Assembly: GCA_030340625.1 (NCBI GenBank)
Contig: JAOPHQ010001991.1
Coordinates: 399,501-463,500 of the forward strand
Length of the DNA: 64,000 nt
DNA from: Merluccius polli
Lineage: Eukaryota > Chordata > Actinopteri > Gadiformes > Merlucciidae
Direction of reading: 5' to 3'
Each line of letters starts with the position of its first letter. Position 1 is the first letter of the stretch. The translations under genes and the position numbers were made by a program. The notes under the pieces are model-generated. The model did not search any database. It was not told the origin of the DNA and saw only the letters and a program-made list of their open reading frames with translations. Shown piece by piece: positions 37,101-42,340 of the stretch.

Positions 37101-40100
37101 CTCCGTTGGAGTGCCTTTTCTTTTTCCTTTGCCCTCTCTTACAGGCCGGGGTCCCGTAACGTCAAACCGGACGTTCTGTCGCGATTATTCGACCCCGAGC
37201 CTGAGGCCAAGCAACCAGAAACCATCCTTCCACTGAACCGTGTGGTCGGGGCGGTGACTTGGCCAATAGAAACAGAGGTAAAGCAGGCTAATGGTGGAGC
37301 CCCGTCACCTAGTGGTTGCCCGGATAATCGGTTGTTTGTCCCCACTGAGCTGCGTCCACAGGTGATCCATTGGGCTCACACCTCGCTGCTTTCATGCCAT
37401 CCGGGAGTTAAACGGACGTTGTTCGTCATCTCCCGGCGCTTCTGGTGGCCATCCATGGAGCCGGAGGTCCGGGAGTACGTGGAGGCATGTTCGGTCTGCG
37501 CACGGAACAAGACGTCTTCCAGGTCCCGCATGGGTCTCCTACAGCCGCTTCCCATCCCCTCCAGACCGTGGTCAGACATCTCCATCGACTTCGTCACAGG
37601 GCTCCCGGTTTCGCAAGGAAACACCACTGTCCTCACAGTAGTCGACAGATTTTCCAAGATGGTAAGATTCATCGCCTTGCCAAAGCTACCATCCGCCAAG
37701 GAGACGGCGGAGGTCATGATGACCAGCGTTTTTCGAGTCCATGGGTTCCCCAAGGACATCGTTTCAGACCGGGGGCCCCAGTTTGTATCACGGTTCTGGA
37801 GGGAGTTTTGCAGACTCATCGGCGCTAAAGCCAGCCTGACCTCGGGATATCACCCGGAAGCCAATGGCCAGACCGAACGCCTCAATCAACAGCTGGAAAC
37901 CGGCCTCCGGTGCGTGGTCTCTCAGAACCCCTGGTCTGGGTAGAGTATGCACATAATTCATTGCCTACATCAGCCACCGGTTTCTCTCCCTTTCATTGTG
38001 CTTTTGGTTACCAGCCCCCACTCTTCCCGGATAATGAGCTGGAAGTGTCGGTCCCCTCTGCCCATGCCATGATCCGACGCTGCCAGCGCATCTGGGCAGC
38101 CGCCCGTCAGGTACTCCTCAGACAGGGGGATCGCGTCAAGAAGGCAGCTGACCGCAAGCGACGACCTGCTCCTGCCTACCAGCCGGGTCAAAGGGTGTGG
38201 CTTTCCGCCAAGGACCTGCACCTAAAGGTCCCCTCCAGGAAGCTGGCACCTCGATTCGTCGGACCCTTCCCAGTCACCAGACTGATCGGACCCGCAGCAG
38301 TCCGGCTTCGTCAGCCTCGGTCCCTCCGTGTCCACCCCACCTTCCATGTCAGCCAGGTGAAACCAGTCAAGGAGAGCTCTATGGTCCCAGCAACCACACC
38401 TCCTCCACCACCGGAGGTGATCGATGGCGGCCCGGTGTACAAGGTCAAGCAGCTATTAGCAGTACGCAATCGGGGCCGAGGCAGACAGTTCCTGGTAGAC
38501 TGGGAAGGTTACGGACCAGAAGAGAGACAATGGATCCCGTCTCGCCACATCGTGGACCCCACCCTCATCGACGACTTCTACAGGGACCATCCTGAACAGG
38601 CTGGGCCGTCAGGTGCCGGCCCTAGAGGGAGGGGTACTGTCACACCGCGGTGAGGGGTGTCCTGTCTTGGGTTTTCTGTCTTGTGAATTTCATGTTTTAT
38701 TTTGAAAAGTAACTCTCCTCTCGTTTCAGGTCACTTGCCCTTCCTCTTGTGTCACCGGTCTGGCGTCTCCCCTAATCCCTGATTGTTTCCACCTGTGCTC
38801 CCTTCCCTCATGTGTATATAGTCTTTGTCTTCCCCTGTCCTTGTTGCCAGAGTATTTCGTTCGTCACTGTCCGTGTACCTCCAGCCTTTGTTCTTTGTCC
38901 TGCCAGTGCCACGCCAAGTTCCAAGTTTGTATCTTGATTTTCTGTTTTCCTCTGAGAAAGAGTGATCTTTTGTTTGTAGTTTTTTGGTCAGGTTATTTTG
39001 TAGACCTAGAATTTTGTATTTAGCCTTTTGCTCGCCTCCGTTGGAGTGCCTTTTCTTTGTACCTTTTTCAGCTAGATTGTCCAGCAATAAAGCTTGCCTG
39101 AACCGTTCGCCATTCTGCATCTGAGTCCTCTTTTTGAGTACCTGCCTGACAGTTTATTGTTGTTTTCTTGCAGACCACACACCTTTGTAAAATGTACACA
39201 CGTTTACCACACATACTTATGTTCATCCAAGTTAATCTCAATAAAGAAGAGTAAACGAAGATATCTCTCCAAGTGCCTGGTTCTCTTATCGGAATCCTTG
39301 TTCATAATCAGCCACCTCAACCAGCAATCCTTAACCGACGCAATCCCTCAAACAACGGCCGATAAGCGTTTTTAGATGCAGAAGTAAAATTCTCTCACAA
39401 AACGACTCCAGAAGAATATATAGTGTATATATAAGTTTATATTTTTTAATCAAAATCTAGTTCCTACATCATAAAGGTATGGTTATATTTTATATCTACC
39501 ATATGACCAATAACTAGGGTCACATTAACCTTGGTGCCTTTCTGCAGACGAAGGACAGAGTCATGAGCTATGAGCAGAGGCATGTAAGCATGGGGGCAGC
39601 TCCACAGGATCGGAATGAGTGCGTTGTTGGTTACATGTGTGGAGTAGATAGTGAGGTCAGATGATGGCGAAAAACAGGCAGGATTGTCGCTGTGCGTGTA
39701 AAGAATCTTTTAGAGAATACCCGGAGGCGACAATCTGGCGCTGGGGCCAGACACCACAAGGACGAGAGGGGAAGACGTCAACAGCCAGCCCTTTATGACG
39801 TTTTCACTGTTTGTGTATATAACTTCCTGGGTCAGGGATAGGTGGTGCTCAGACTTCGTGAACTGACACACACTTTGTTGTCTGTCAGGGAAACATAGTT
39901 GGACCCAGATATCTGTAAAACTCTGCACATTCTACTGGTGTTAAGAATAAAACTGATTATTGAGTAAACTTAAACTTCTTCTATCGCTTCATTAAAGAAC
40001 ATGCGTGAGTAAGAGTTTCAAGAGAAACTGCTTTTCACAACAATCATTTTCCTACACATTGATTCACTGGGGTCTCCAACCTGCCCAATGCTCTTTAATA

Positions 40101-42340
40101 TAAACCTTTAATTATATTGATCACAATTATTCAAACATTATACAGTATATATATATATATATAAAATAAAATTTGGTCGTTAAAGTTTTGATTGATGGCG
40201 AGCCAGATAATAATTTGATTATTGATTCTACTAGACTTTTGGTTTCTTTCTTTCCTTTAAGTGAACGGTGGGCCCGCTTTTGTGATTTTTTTAATCTACT
40301 TTTTGTATTTGAAGCCATGACTTACTCTCGTATTCACTGCTGTTTGCTGTTACTCAATACATGTTTCTAATCCAGTCCATTTAACTAATCTGAATATCTG
40401 TTGAATATCCATATCTTTCTAACTTAAAAAAACAGCATAATCTATTCGATTTTTTAAAAATGTAATGACTATTCGAAAAAGAATGTGTGTACCCACGAGT
40501 GAACCATTAGTTAATTTCTGAAATTTGGTAAATGCTACAGTGCAACATTGTCTCCTATTAATCCCATTGTACATACTGCTGCAACATTTCTGCTTGTACC
40601 GTCTATGGAATTTTAGTTCAGCAGAAAAGTAGAATACTACACAAAACAGCAAAATAGGACCTGGTGTGCACTGTACATCACCAATATCACATCTTAACAT
40701 CAAGTTATTTTAGCCTGTACTTTTCCTAAGTAAGCCTAGGTATGAGATGGGTATGTTTGAGTATTTTAAATGTAAAAATGTATTTCACTCAAATTACAAA
40801 ATTGTCAAAAGTAATGAAAATATGCATTTCAAATCCATGTAATTGAAATAATGCCCACATCTGGCCACAATGTTCCGATTGACTCGCACTTGCAATAAAG
40901 AATCCAGGCTGAAGGATTAAGAGCTAGTACTGACAACTACACCTACTAAAGTGGTCACTGATCTTTTGAAAACATTGTGTGCATTTTCCAAGTGGTGGAT
41001 AAAGCAATAAAAGATTTTCTCGCTCTTGCTACTGGGTATGTTATTTTAATGGCTGGCAACATCAGCTCTTACCTTCTTGTAGTGTGGCTGACTCAAGACT
41101 GAAGTCAGATGGAAGGAAATCTGTGTCTGGCTGCTGCTAGAAATGGAACAGCTCTCTTGGTTAATGTGGGCCAATTTGGGGTATGTGCCAGTTAGCAGTG
41201 CCGCCTTCACCAAAGCCCAGTTCTCTGAGTTAAGGTTCACATCACGGATGTCACTACGGCCGCGTGCTCGAACAAAACCTGAAGAAAAACAAGTTACCAT
41301 TTGTCATACACACGTTATGAACAAGTCATAACTTAATAAATTAGTCAAAAATTTATATTTGTCCTTGTATTGTTCAAACAGACATCTTTTGAATATGTTT
41401 GTACTGTGTCTGTATTCTCCATGAATACATTGAGGGAAAAAAAAGGGTTAGGATTAGGGTTTCTATCCCAGTCCTCAAAATGTTAAGACGATTTGTTAGT
41501 GTGTGTGTTGAGAACAATATCATTATCTCATCAGAGATGATGTATTCAGTTTAGATCTAGTTCAATGTTGTGCAATCAATATTTTACAATTAAATGATCA
41601 TTGGACATAACAGTTGTTGTTGCTGTTAATTTTTAGTTTGCAGCTAGACAGACATTTTCACCCTTTATGCTGACAGAGGCTGATGGTAAATATCTGTATT
41701 TCATGAAATCATGATCAGATGTTTTAGATTAGATTAGTTTATTAGATGGAAAGACAAAAACAGCTACTACTATATTAAAAAGGGACCTACCCACTTACCA
41801 ATTGCACGGAGCTGTCCAAGCAGTTGTGTTCGCATCATAATGATGATCTCCATGGTTGCCTGTGACAGAAAATTCTTCTCACAGAATGATCGTTCCCAGC
41901 CATCACTACGGGCCTTTTGCCATGCCTAAGTACAGAAGACATAATGAGCAAAGTGCCTGAGAAAAACCAACCGAAATGTTTTTACTTAATTTCAACACTA
42001 ACACTCAAATTTGTATAGATTTAGATAATGAACATTCAATACTCTTAATATGCAATATTTATTTGACCTGAAAAGTTCTTAAAAGAGCCATGTGGTCACT
42101 GAAGGTAGTGGCAGAGAACCACTTTCTGCTGAGAAGAGCAGCCTTTTTCTGAGAGGCCTGAGTAGGAAGTGTGAATGGGTCATTGTTGGCCAGTGTGCAG
42201 GCGATAGTCAAGACAGGATCCAAGCATTTGAGCACTATGGCACACAGCACCATCTTGCCAAGGTATGGCTCTATAGACAGATCAGCCAGATGGTGACCTA
42301 GGTCAGTCAAGTCCTCACATGGGTTCATGGCATCTATATT
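8452..42340 (-). CDS. ythdc2: YTHDC2 orthologue (3'-5' RNA helicase / m6A reader), internal exons only
   Basis: YTHDC2 is an RNA helicase with R3H, DEAH helicase, HA2, OB-fold and YTH domains, and it controls the mitosis-to-meiosis switch in germ cells. The window holds seven consecutive exons that join in phase: 42340-42068, 41925-41799, 41279-41073, 13885-13696, 12653-12544, 8907-8788 and 8634-8452. All have AG acceptors and GT donors. Together they encode about 370 residues covering HA2, OB-fold and the linker before the YTH domain, and match vertebrate YTHDC2 in order. Neither the ATP-binding motifs nor the YTH domain are in the window. No stop or frameshift interrupts the exons, so the gene is probably functional. 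The intron between 13885 and 41073 is about 27 kb of nested transposons. Confidence 0.92.
8788..8907 (-). CDS. ythdc2: YTHDC2 exon: LRQKW helix
   Basis: A 120-bp exon (40 codons, phase 0) between the acceptor TTGTCAG and the donor GTACGT. It reads TAKLVFQLRQKWHSMFLRRM followed by RSPSKPLSQQDEATISAL, closely matching YTHDC2. Confidence 0.93.
8911..9718. other. YTHDC2 intron segment, no gene recognised
   Basis: Intronic sequence between YTHDC2 exons. A short minus-strand open frame (8915-9109) has no family match and no splice role between the neighbouring exons, which already join in phase. A short TG repeat lies near 9186. Confidence 0.4.
9727..10446. mobile_element. hAT MITE (720 bp) with perfect 8-bp TSD
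   Basis: Both ends carry TAGGGCTGCCCCC as inverted repeats, with GTATTATT duplicated at 9719-9726 and 10447-10454. The subterminal regions are full of GTCGACTAATAG-like motifs. No transposase is encoded. The part around 10140-10240 is similar, in inverse orientation, to the MITE at 45051-45304. Confidence 0.85.
10455..11115. other. YTHDC2 intron segment with a short direct repeat
   Basis: A 24-bp direct repeat (CCCTAGAAATACAATAGGTA and four more bases) occurs at 10729-10752 and again at 10784-10807. Nothing else was recognised. Confidence 0.5.
11118..11757 (-). mobile_element. Tc1/mariner element, internally deleted
   Basis: Long inverted repeats of about 70 bp start CAGTCCCTGACAAAAGTCTT at both ends. 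They sit between TA dinucleotides (11116-11117 and 11758-11759), the Tc1/mariner target. The interior keeps only the 3' part of a transposase gene on the minus strand. At 640 bp the element is a deletion derivative. Confidence 0.9.
11413..11690 (-). pseudogene. Tc1/mariner transposase C-terminal fragment
   Basis: The minus strand reads DWPAQSPDMNIIEHVWGRMK, the conserved block containing the last catalytic glutamate of the DDE triad in Tc1-type transposases. It is followed, after a one-base frame change in a run of A, by the usual C-terminal helix (NLDELWEACKTAF). The N-terminal paired-type DNA-binding domain and the first two catalytic aspartates are missing. The gene is a non-functional remnant. 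Confidence 0.82.
11760..12540. other. AT-rich intron segment with microsatellite
   Basis: Contains TATG-rich sequence (11870-12050) and a (TCTA)n/(CCATCTAT) microsatellite at 12092-12123. No transposon ends or genes recognised. Confidence 0.5.
12092..12123. repeat. (ATCT)n microsatellite
   Basis: Eight ATCT-type tetramers, three with an inserted CC. Confidence 0.9.
12544..12653 (-). CDS. ythdc2: YTHDC2 exon: acidic linker
   Basis: A 110-bp exon joining in phase 1 and reading GGLHDSSDSEADEDASMLHL followed by ARLKINDWIDFQLESE, ending at the donor GTGAGT. The DSSDSE acidic run and the following helix match YTHDC2. Confidence 0.92.
12855..13311. mobile_element. Palindromic MITE with GGTAACACTTTACAATAAGG ends
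   Basis: The ends GGTAACACTTTACAATAAGG are inverted repeats, flanked by an 8-bp duplication CTATTGTT at 12847-12854 and 13312-13319. The 457-bp interior is built from repeated and inverted blocks of GTTACTCAGTAAC and of CCCTAACTGGGGCCC, so the single strand could fold almost end to end. It encodes no protein. The TSD length fits hAT-like elements. Confidence 0.82.
13696..13885 (-). CDS. ythdc2: YTHDC2 exon: OB-fold
   Basis: A 190-bp exon after the acceptor TTCTCTTAG. It reads SPTAHGEAQSLQTLPTDWVI and later TIRCCSLVSPITVAIFGGCA, corresponding to the YTHDC2 segment around LPTDWLIYDE and IRCCSAVTPVTV. It ends in phase 1 before GTATTG. A Harbinger-like element lies only 135 bp upstream of the acceptor. 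Confidence 0.93.
14540..14721. mobile_element. Short hAT MITE nested in the Harbinger-like element
   Basis: Starts CAGTGGCGCAAAAAGTGGG and ends TTGCACCCCTG, with a perfect 8-bp duplication GAGAGGGT (14532-14539 and 14722-14729). The GC-rich interior has GGGGCGCC blocks. Its right end is 16 bp from the ATG of the Myb/SANT ORF. Confidence 0.82.
14737..15081 (+). CDS. Myb/SANT-like DNA-binding protein of the Harbinger-like element
   Basis: This 114-residue ORF starts MNMSRIENYNEEQKLYLL and has the layout of a Myb/SANT-like domain used by Harbinger accessory proteins: an acidic first helix, a basic middle segment (RRKSVWDDLSNTC) and a third helix with LKNLWKRLKVEARNA. An in-frame stop follows the domain, so it is either a short DNA-binding protein or a truncated one. 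AATAAA lies near 15147. The only ATG in this frame is 16 bp from the right end of a nested MITE, so the original promoter is probably separated from it. No transposase is present in the element. Whether it is expressed cannot be judged from sequence. Confidence 0.6.
   Translation: MNMSRIENYNEEQKLYLLYCIRGVVVDTVEDARKDTTTTLRRKSVWDDLSNTCNSRSSSRRPSSPARLKNLWKRLKVEARNAIVERTHDRDLSPVSREISLLIPSRLCPILLLY
15435..15637. other. Intron segment, nothing recognised
   Basis: Short AT-rich stretch between the Harbinger-like element and the possible LTR. No gene or repeat ends seen. Confidence 0.4.
15638..15921 (+). mobile_element. Possible solo LTR (TGTGG...CCACA)
   Basis: The stretch begins TGTGGTTGATAGC, ends CTGCCACA and contains CAATAAATGC near 15838 followed by a GTGTC-rich tail, like an LTR R-U5 region. 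No convincing TSD was found, so both the boundaries and the identity are tentative. Confidence 0.4.
15962..17146. mobile_element. Possible old hAT-like element
   Basis: TAGAGTTGGATA at the left and TACCCAACCCTA at the right are short imperfect inverted repeats. The flanks share only CTCA and then diverge (CTCAGAAG and CTCAAGCC), so the TSD is weak. The interior is AT-rich without coding sequence. Confidence 0.4.
17147..18680. other. Intron segment with simple repeats and MITE remnants
   Basis: A stretch at 17600-17770 resembles a 3' end of a fish LINE (TTTGTTTATTTGTCAGGGAC), but its boundaries are unclear. A (CA)n tract lies at 17812-17840. At 18101 a TAGGGATGTAAAGATTCACG end, typical of hAT MITEs, starts without a clear partner. 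No gene recognised. Confidence 0.4.
17812..17840. repeat. (CA)n microsatellite
   Basis: About 14 CA units with one CCC interruption. Confidence 0.9.
18685..19576 (+). mobile_element. TTAA-specific DNA transposon (Kolobok- or piggyBac-like), 892 bp
   Basis: Related inverted ends (AGAAGCACTATGCAACTCG left, AGGTGCGCTATGCAACTCG right) are flanked on both sides by TTAA (18681-18684 and 19577-19580). TTAA targeting is used by piggyBac and Kolobok elements, and I cannot tell which from the ends alone. The interior contains one exon of a transposon-encoded protein that ends at a GTAAGT donor. Confidence 0.75.
19009..19190 (+). pseudogene. Exon of an uncharacterised transposon-encoded protein
   Basis: From ATG 19009 the frame reads MDPSRPKRGRSEESKNKRK and then QTRVNIGRAYAEWRQLRD, a basic N-terminus followed by a helix seen in many fish transposon-encoded proteins of unknown function. 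A TGA at 19150-19152 interrupts it, after which the same frame continues KTDADLAVLLLK into a GTAAGT donor at 19191. The in-frame continuation past the stop suggests a single nonsense mutation. The rest of the gene is missing, in line with the short element. Function unknown. Confidence 0.55.
19581..19941. other. Short stretch, nothing recognised
   Basis: AT-rich sequence between the TTAA-flanked element and the THAP ORF. I searched it for inverted repeats matching the region near 36250-36390 and found none. Confidence 0.4.
19942..20232 (+). CDS. THAP-domain protein fragment, probably transposon-derived
   Basis: The frame contains MVKYCVCASCTNSRVHAF, then AWVRFM, then VVVCGAHFQQENY. This is the C2CH zinc-binding pattern of a THAP domain (Cys-x2-Cys, a central Trp, and Cys-x2-His), which begins at about residue 13. 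THAP domains bind DNA in P-element-, Kolobok- and ISL2EU-type transposases and in host regulators. After the domain the frame stops at 20232, so no catalytic region follows. The start could be either the ATG at 19942 or 19978 (MVKYC), and the second fits THAP proteins better. Likely a relic of a DNA transposon; a host exon cannot be excluded. Confidence 0.6.
   Translation: MVKIVTFFRSLVMVIVMVKYCVCASCTNSRVHAFPNRKRNGASFRAWVRFMQMKRRDFSATSVTPNVVVCGAHFQQENYLLGDTMEFRMGFRSQDL
20233..20762. other. Stretch without gene; start of a tandem-repeat region
   Basis: No coding sequence recognised. The last 70 bases (AATAATAACGAATGATGCAG at 20719) resemble the tandem repeat seen on the other side of the hAT element at 33619-33912 and 35512-35620. 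Confidence 0.45.
21967..23925 (+). pseudogene. hAT transposase, ZMYM1/DUF4371-like, frameshifted
   Basis: The protein cuts and rejoins hAT ends. Segments in order are an N-terminal region with YQPHPQFIEPQTLANRVLTF and KEKWFRDFPWLH-like sequence (21967-22160), a TTF-type zinc-finger part with RNWRKAIVKFTAHQNCQTHR and RHCLMKIVSSVRHVARQGQD (22170-22500), a central block (22750-23480) with HCGVHCVNLITQAG and LCPTRWTVRNTAI, and the C-terminal dimerisation region with CEAERSFSALRRLKNWLRAS (23700-23925). Several stops and frame changes separate the segments, for example around 22500-22750 and 23480-23680. All landmark domains are still recognisable, so the copy was once autonomous. It is 5' of every nested insertion in its host element. 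Confidence 0.83.
23959..24414 (+). pseudogene. LINE endonuclease fragment
   Basis: The frame shows VFVCGDFNIYLLNPQG and later RSATLIDNIYSNI and QDRSDHLLIF, matching the GDFN and SDH motifs of LINE apurinic-type endonucleases that nick target DNA. The N-terminal catalytic part is absent at the 5' truncation. A stop and frame changes between 24414 and 24721 separate it from the RT. Codon use is AT-rich throughout. Confidence 0.78.
24721..26990 (+). pseudogene. LINE reverse transcriptase, interrupted by a solo LTR
   Basis: RT motifs are readable in order: KVIPLYKSGGKDLVSNYRPV (near 25210), FIDLKKAFDTIDH (near 25470), then after a stop at 25596-25598 GVPQGSVLGPKLFILYLNE (near 25645) and LSADDTNFF (near 25735). 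The usual YADD tyrosine is replaced by serine (SADD), so polymerase activity is doubtful. A further frame change lies near 25904. The gene is cut at 26054 by a solo LTR and resumes at 26481 with KVKDMLNQRALYILY. The C-terminal domain continues to 26990. A nonfunctional copy. Confidence 0.82.
26055..26476 (+). mobile_element. Solo LTR (422 bp) inside the LINE
   Basis: Runs from TGTGGCATTCCTCC to GAGTTCCCACA with a 4-bp duplication CAAG at 26051-26054 and 26477-26480. It has a TATATA element near 26106 and AATAAA near 26394. It is GC-rich against the AT-rich LINE, and removing it restores the LINE reading frame across the site. Confidence 0.87.
27954..28866. mobile_element. hAT MITE (913 bp) inside the Buster-like transposase
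   Basis: Ends TAGTGTTGCACCGATACC and GGTATCGGTGCAACACTA are inverted repeats, with a perfect TSD GTGTCAAG (27946-27953 and 28867-28874). Subterminal regions are rich in CCGATACCGATACC. The interior is GC-rich without a transposase and includes a (TA)n tract and a run of about 15 G. Confidence 0.9.
28077..28115. repeat. (TA)n microsatellite in the MITE
   Basis: About 19 TA units followed by a short CA run. Confidence 0.9.
30595..30814. mobile_element. Small hAT MITE (220 bp) next to the Buster-like element
   Basis: Starts CAGTGGTTCTCAAC and ends TTTGAGAACCCCTG, the common hAT end pattern. The left flank GTGTATAG and the right flank GTGTAGTA agree at six of eight positions. No coding sequence. 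Confidence 0.75.
30815..31504. other. Remaining hAT host sequence, no gene recognised
   Basis: AT-rich 3' non-coding part of the 20771-33618 hAT, including a (TTA)n tract near 31355-31375. Confidence 0.45.
31809..32907. mobile_element. hAT element (1099 bp) nested in the MITE
   Basis: Ends TAGGGGTGTCGACTA and CACCCCTA are inverted repeats, and ATAATTAC is duplicated exactly at 31801-31808 and 32908-32915. No transposase is readable in the remaining interior. Confidence 0.87.
32121..32637. mobile_element. hAT MITE (517 bp), innermost element of the stack
   Basis: Ends TAGTGGTGTGCGATAC and GATCCGCCCACCACTA, with a perfect TSD CTGGAGAC (32113-32120 and 32638-32645). It has CGATACCGATACC subterminal motifs like the MITE at 27954-28866 but different ends. 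Confidence 0.9.
33619..33912. repeat. Tandem repeat of about 165 bp, interrupted by the hAT and the LINE
   Basis: Units starting CACGTATGGCAATGTGTC (33619), CGTGTATGGCGATGTGTG (33787) and CACGTATGGCGATGTGTC (35554) share an internal block with GACACATTCATTTGAGGG and AACACTGGTATT. The last unit is split by the LINE at 33913-35511. A partial unit lies left of the hAT (20719-20770). Confidence 0.75.
33913..35511 (+). mobile_element. 5'-truncated LINE with (TTGA)n tail
   Basis: An RT reading frame is followed by AT-rich 3' sequence, GCAATAAAGACA and a TGATTGATTGAT tail at 35492-35511. The flanks resume the tandem repeat (ATATGAT on the left, ATGATTAAC on the right), consistent with a short TSD. 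The clade is uncertain (I/Nimb- or L2-like). Confidence 0.82.
33920..35323 (+). CDS. LINE reverse transcriptase, open C-terminal half (467 aa)
   Basis: The frame starts with an internal methionine at the 5' truncation and stays open for 467 codons. RT motifs are VPVIKDKTGKIGSLDNYRPI (fingers, near 34115), SFIDASRAFDRINHFKLF (near 34350), GVRQGGILSPVLFNLYMD (near 34530) and NNLMYADDLVVLSPS (near 34640), so the YADD catalytic pair is intact. The C-terminal domain includes LWSRYKRASFQKLQVAYNDA. The endonuclease is missing, so the copy cannot move by itself. The absence of stops suggests a young insertion. It may encode nothing in practice, as no promoter is known. Confidence 0.82.
   Translation: MVITAQEVYNAVHKLTNNKASGLDGIDAEHLKYASVRTYPLLALCFTGFMLHGMLPDSMLSVLLVPVIKDKTGKIGSLDNYRPIALASIVSKVLEMILLDKIYEYIHSTDNQFVFKPKHGTDLCIYALKEMVDKYRGQNSSVLMSFIDASRAFDRINHFKLFTKLTQRGVPGSIVRILAYWYANQTMKVKWGNSLSLPFQVTNGVRQGGILSPVLFNLYMDDLSKQLNACNTGCMLGDNLVNNLMYADDLVVLSPSSAGLQQLLNICTVYGIENDIMYNASKSVVLIRRTKEDKGQIFPDFKLSFNVLNVCSKVKYLGHFITEHMTDDEDIRRQCRKMYAQANILARKFSMCSEAVKITLFRAYCTPLYTAHLWSRYKRASFQKLQVAYNDAMRILLKRPRWSSASAMFVAARVNTLQAVLRNLMHRFMCRLDESENSIIVNISNPVKSCIRYTSSLRRHWLNCLYL
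35512..35938. other. Tandem-repeat remainder and unassigned sequence
   Basis: Starts with the end of the tandem repeat (35512-35620) and continues as AT-rich sequence without a recognised gene. It ends at the donor of the minus-strand exon at 35939-36145. Confidence 0.4.
35939..36145 (-). pseudogene. Possible exon of a P2X7-C-terminal-domain-like transposon protein
   Basis: From ATG 36145 on minus the frame reads MEINGSQASFDTEEVVNSNV and PQPYNDEPARRPRDQEQTRV, then hits a stop; the exon-like region ends at a GTGAGT donor at 35938. The proline- and arginine-rich pattern resembles the N-terminus of fish proteins carrying the P2X7-type intracellular domain, which occur in transposons. No cysteine-rich domain is visible, and the match is from memory, so it is tentative. 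Confidence 0.3.
36146..36697. other. Unassigned stretch before the chromodomain Gypsy
   Basis: No coding sequence or repeat ends recognised, apart from short direct ATATTGACTTTGGTG repeats near 36390 and 36428. Confidence 0.4.
36703..37123 (+). repeat. 5' LTR, 3' end deleted
   Basis: Near-identical to positions 38638-39058 of the 3' LTR, then diverges. About the last 90 bp, with the AATAAAG signal, are missing. Confidence 0.9.
37147..38653 (+). pseudogene. Gypsy pol C-terminus: integrase and chromodomain, one frameshift
   Basis: The frame opens with NVKPDVLSRLFD, the end of RNase H. The integrase zinc-binding site is HTSLLSCHPGVKRT with CSVCARN (H-H-C-C, near 37380-37505). The catalytic D, D and E lie in DISIDFVTGLP (near 37575), VSDRGPQFV (near 37765) and YHPEANGQTERLNQQLE (near 37850). 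A frame change near 37920 moves the GPY/F-like region to another frame; it continues through AKDLHLKVPSRKLAPRFVGP. The chromodomain YKVKQLLAVRNRGRGRQFLV with WEGYGPEERQWIP (near 38440-38545) guides integration to chromatin. All integrase catalytic residues are intact; only the frameshift and the loss of the rest of pol disable it. Confidence 0.87.
38638..39151 (+). repeat. 3' LTR of the chromodomain Gypsy
   Basis: A 514-bp complete LTR with CAATAAAGC near 39085, preceded by a purine-rich tract AGAGGGAGGGG. Confidence 0.92.
39157..39467. other. Intron segment, nothing recognised
   Basis: Lies between the Gypsy and the solo ERV LTR. No gene or repeat ends seen. Confidence 0.4.
39472..40042 (+). 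mobile_element. Solo ERV LTR (571 bp), same family as the ERV at 49182-58931
   Basis: Starts TAAAGGTATGG (TGAAGGTATGG in the sister copy) and ends CACAACA. It is flanked by ATCA at 39468-39471 and 40043-40046. It has TGTATATAACTTCC (TATA box, near 39817) and AATAAAACTGA (near 39944). It aligns over most of its length with 58341-58931. Confidence 0.85.
40047..41072. other. YTHDC2 intron segment, no gene recognised
   Basis: Contains a short (TA)n at 40145-40163 and a MITE-like fragment near 40388-40440 (AATATCTGTTGAATATCC) related to those at 10150 and 45230. Ends at the YTHDC2 exon at 41073. Confidence 0.45.
41073..41279 (-). CDS. ythdc2: YTHDC2 exon: OB-fold start
   Basis: A 207-bp exon that completes the split glycine codon and reads FVRARGRSDIRDVNLNSENW, ending SVLSQPHYKK before GTAAGA. 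It matches the YTHDC2 OB-fold region. The intron that follows is the 27-kb transposon-filled one. Confidence 0.92.
41799..41925 (-). CDS. ythdc2: YTHDC2 exon: HA2 C-terminal segment
   Basis: A 127-bp exon starting AWQKARSDGWERSFCEKNFL and ending in phase 1 (ATT G) before GTAAGT. The sequence corresponds to the YTHDC2 stretch between HA2 and the OB-fold (SQATMEIIIMMRTQLLGQLR). Confidence 0.93.
42068..42340 (-). CDS. ythdc2: YTHDC2 exon: HA2/winged-helix segment
   Basis: This 273-bp exon (91 codons, phase 0 at both ends) follows the acceptor CCCCTGCAG and ends before the donor GTCAAA. It contains NIDAMNPCEDLTDLGHHLAD and, further on, MVLCAIVLKCLDPVLTIACT, the HA2 segment of DEAH helicases. The match to vertebrate YTHDC2 is close through FSDHMALLRTFQ. 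Confidence 0.93.

Larger units (their letters stand above)
36703..39151 (+). mobile_element. Chromodomain Gypsy LTR retrotransposon, internally deleted
   Basis: Both ends carry a TGTCACACCGCGG LTR start and a CCTGACA end, and the 5-bp duplication GTTTA lies at 36698-36702 and 39152-39156. The 5' LTR is cut off near 37123 and joined directly to the end of pol, so gag, protease, RT and most RNase H are gone. The 3' LTR (38638-39151) is complete. The integrase with a C-terminal chromodomain places it among chromoviruses, like fish sushi-type elements. Confidence 0.9.

Noticed and set aside
38752..39120. Minus-strand frame over the 3' LTR
   Set aside because: It overlaps LTR sequence only and recurs in part in the 5' LTR without coding features.
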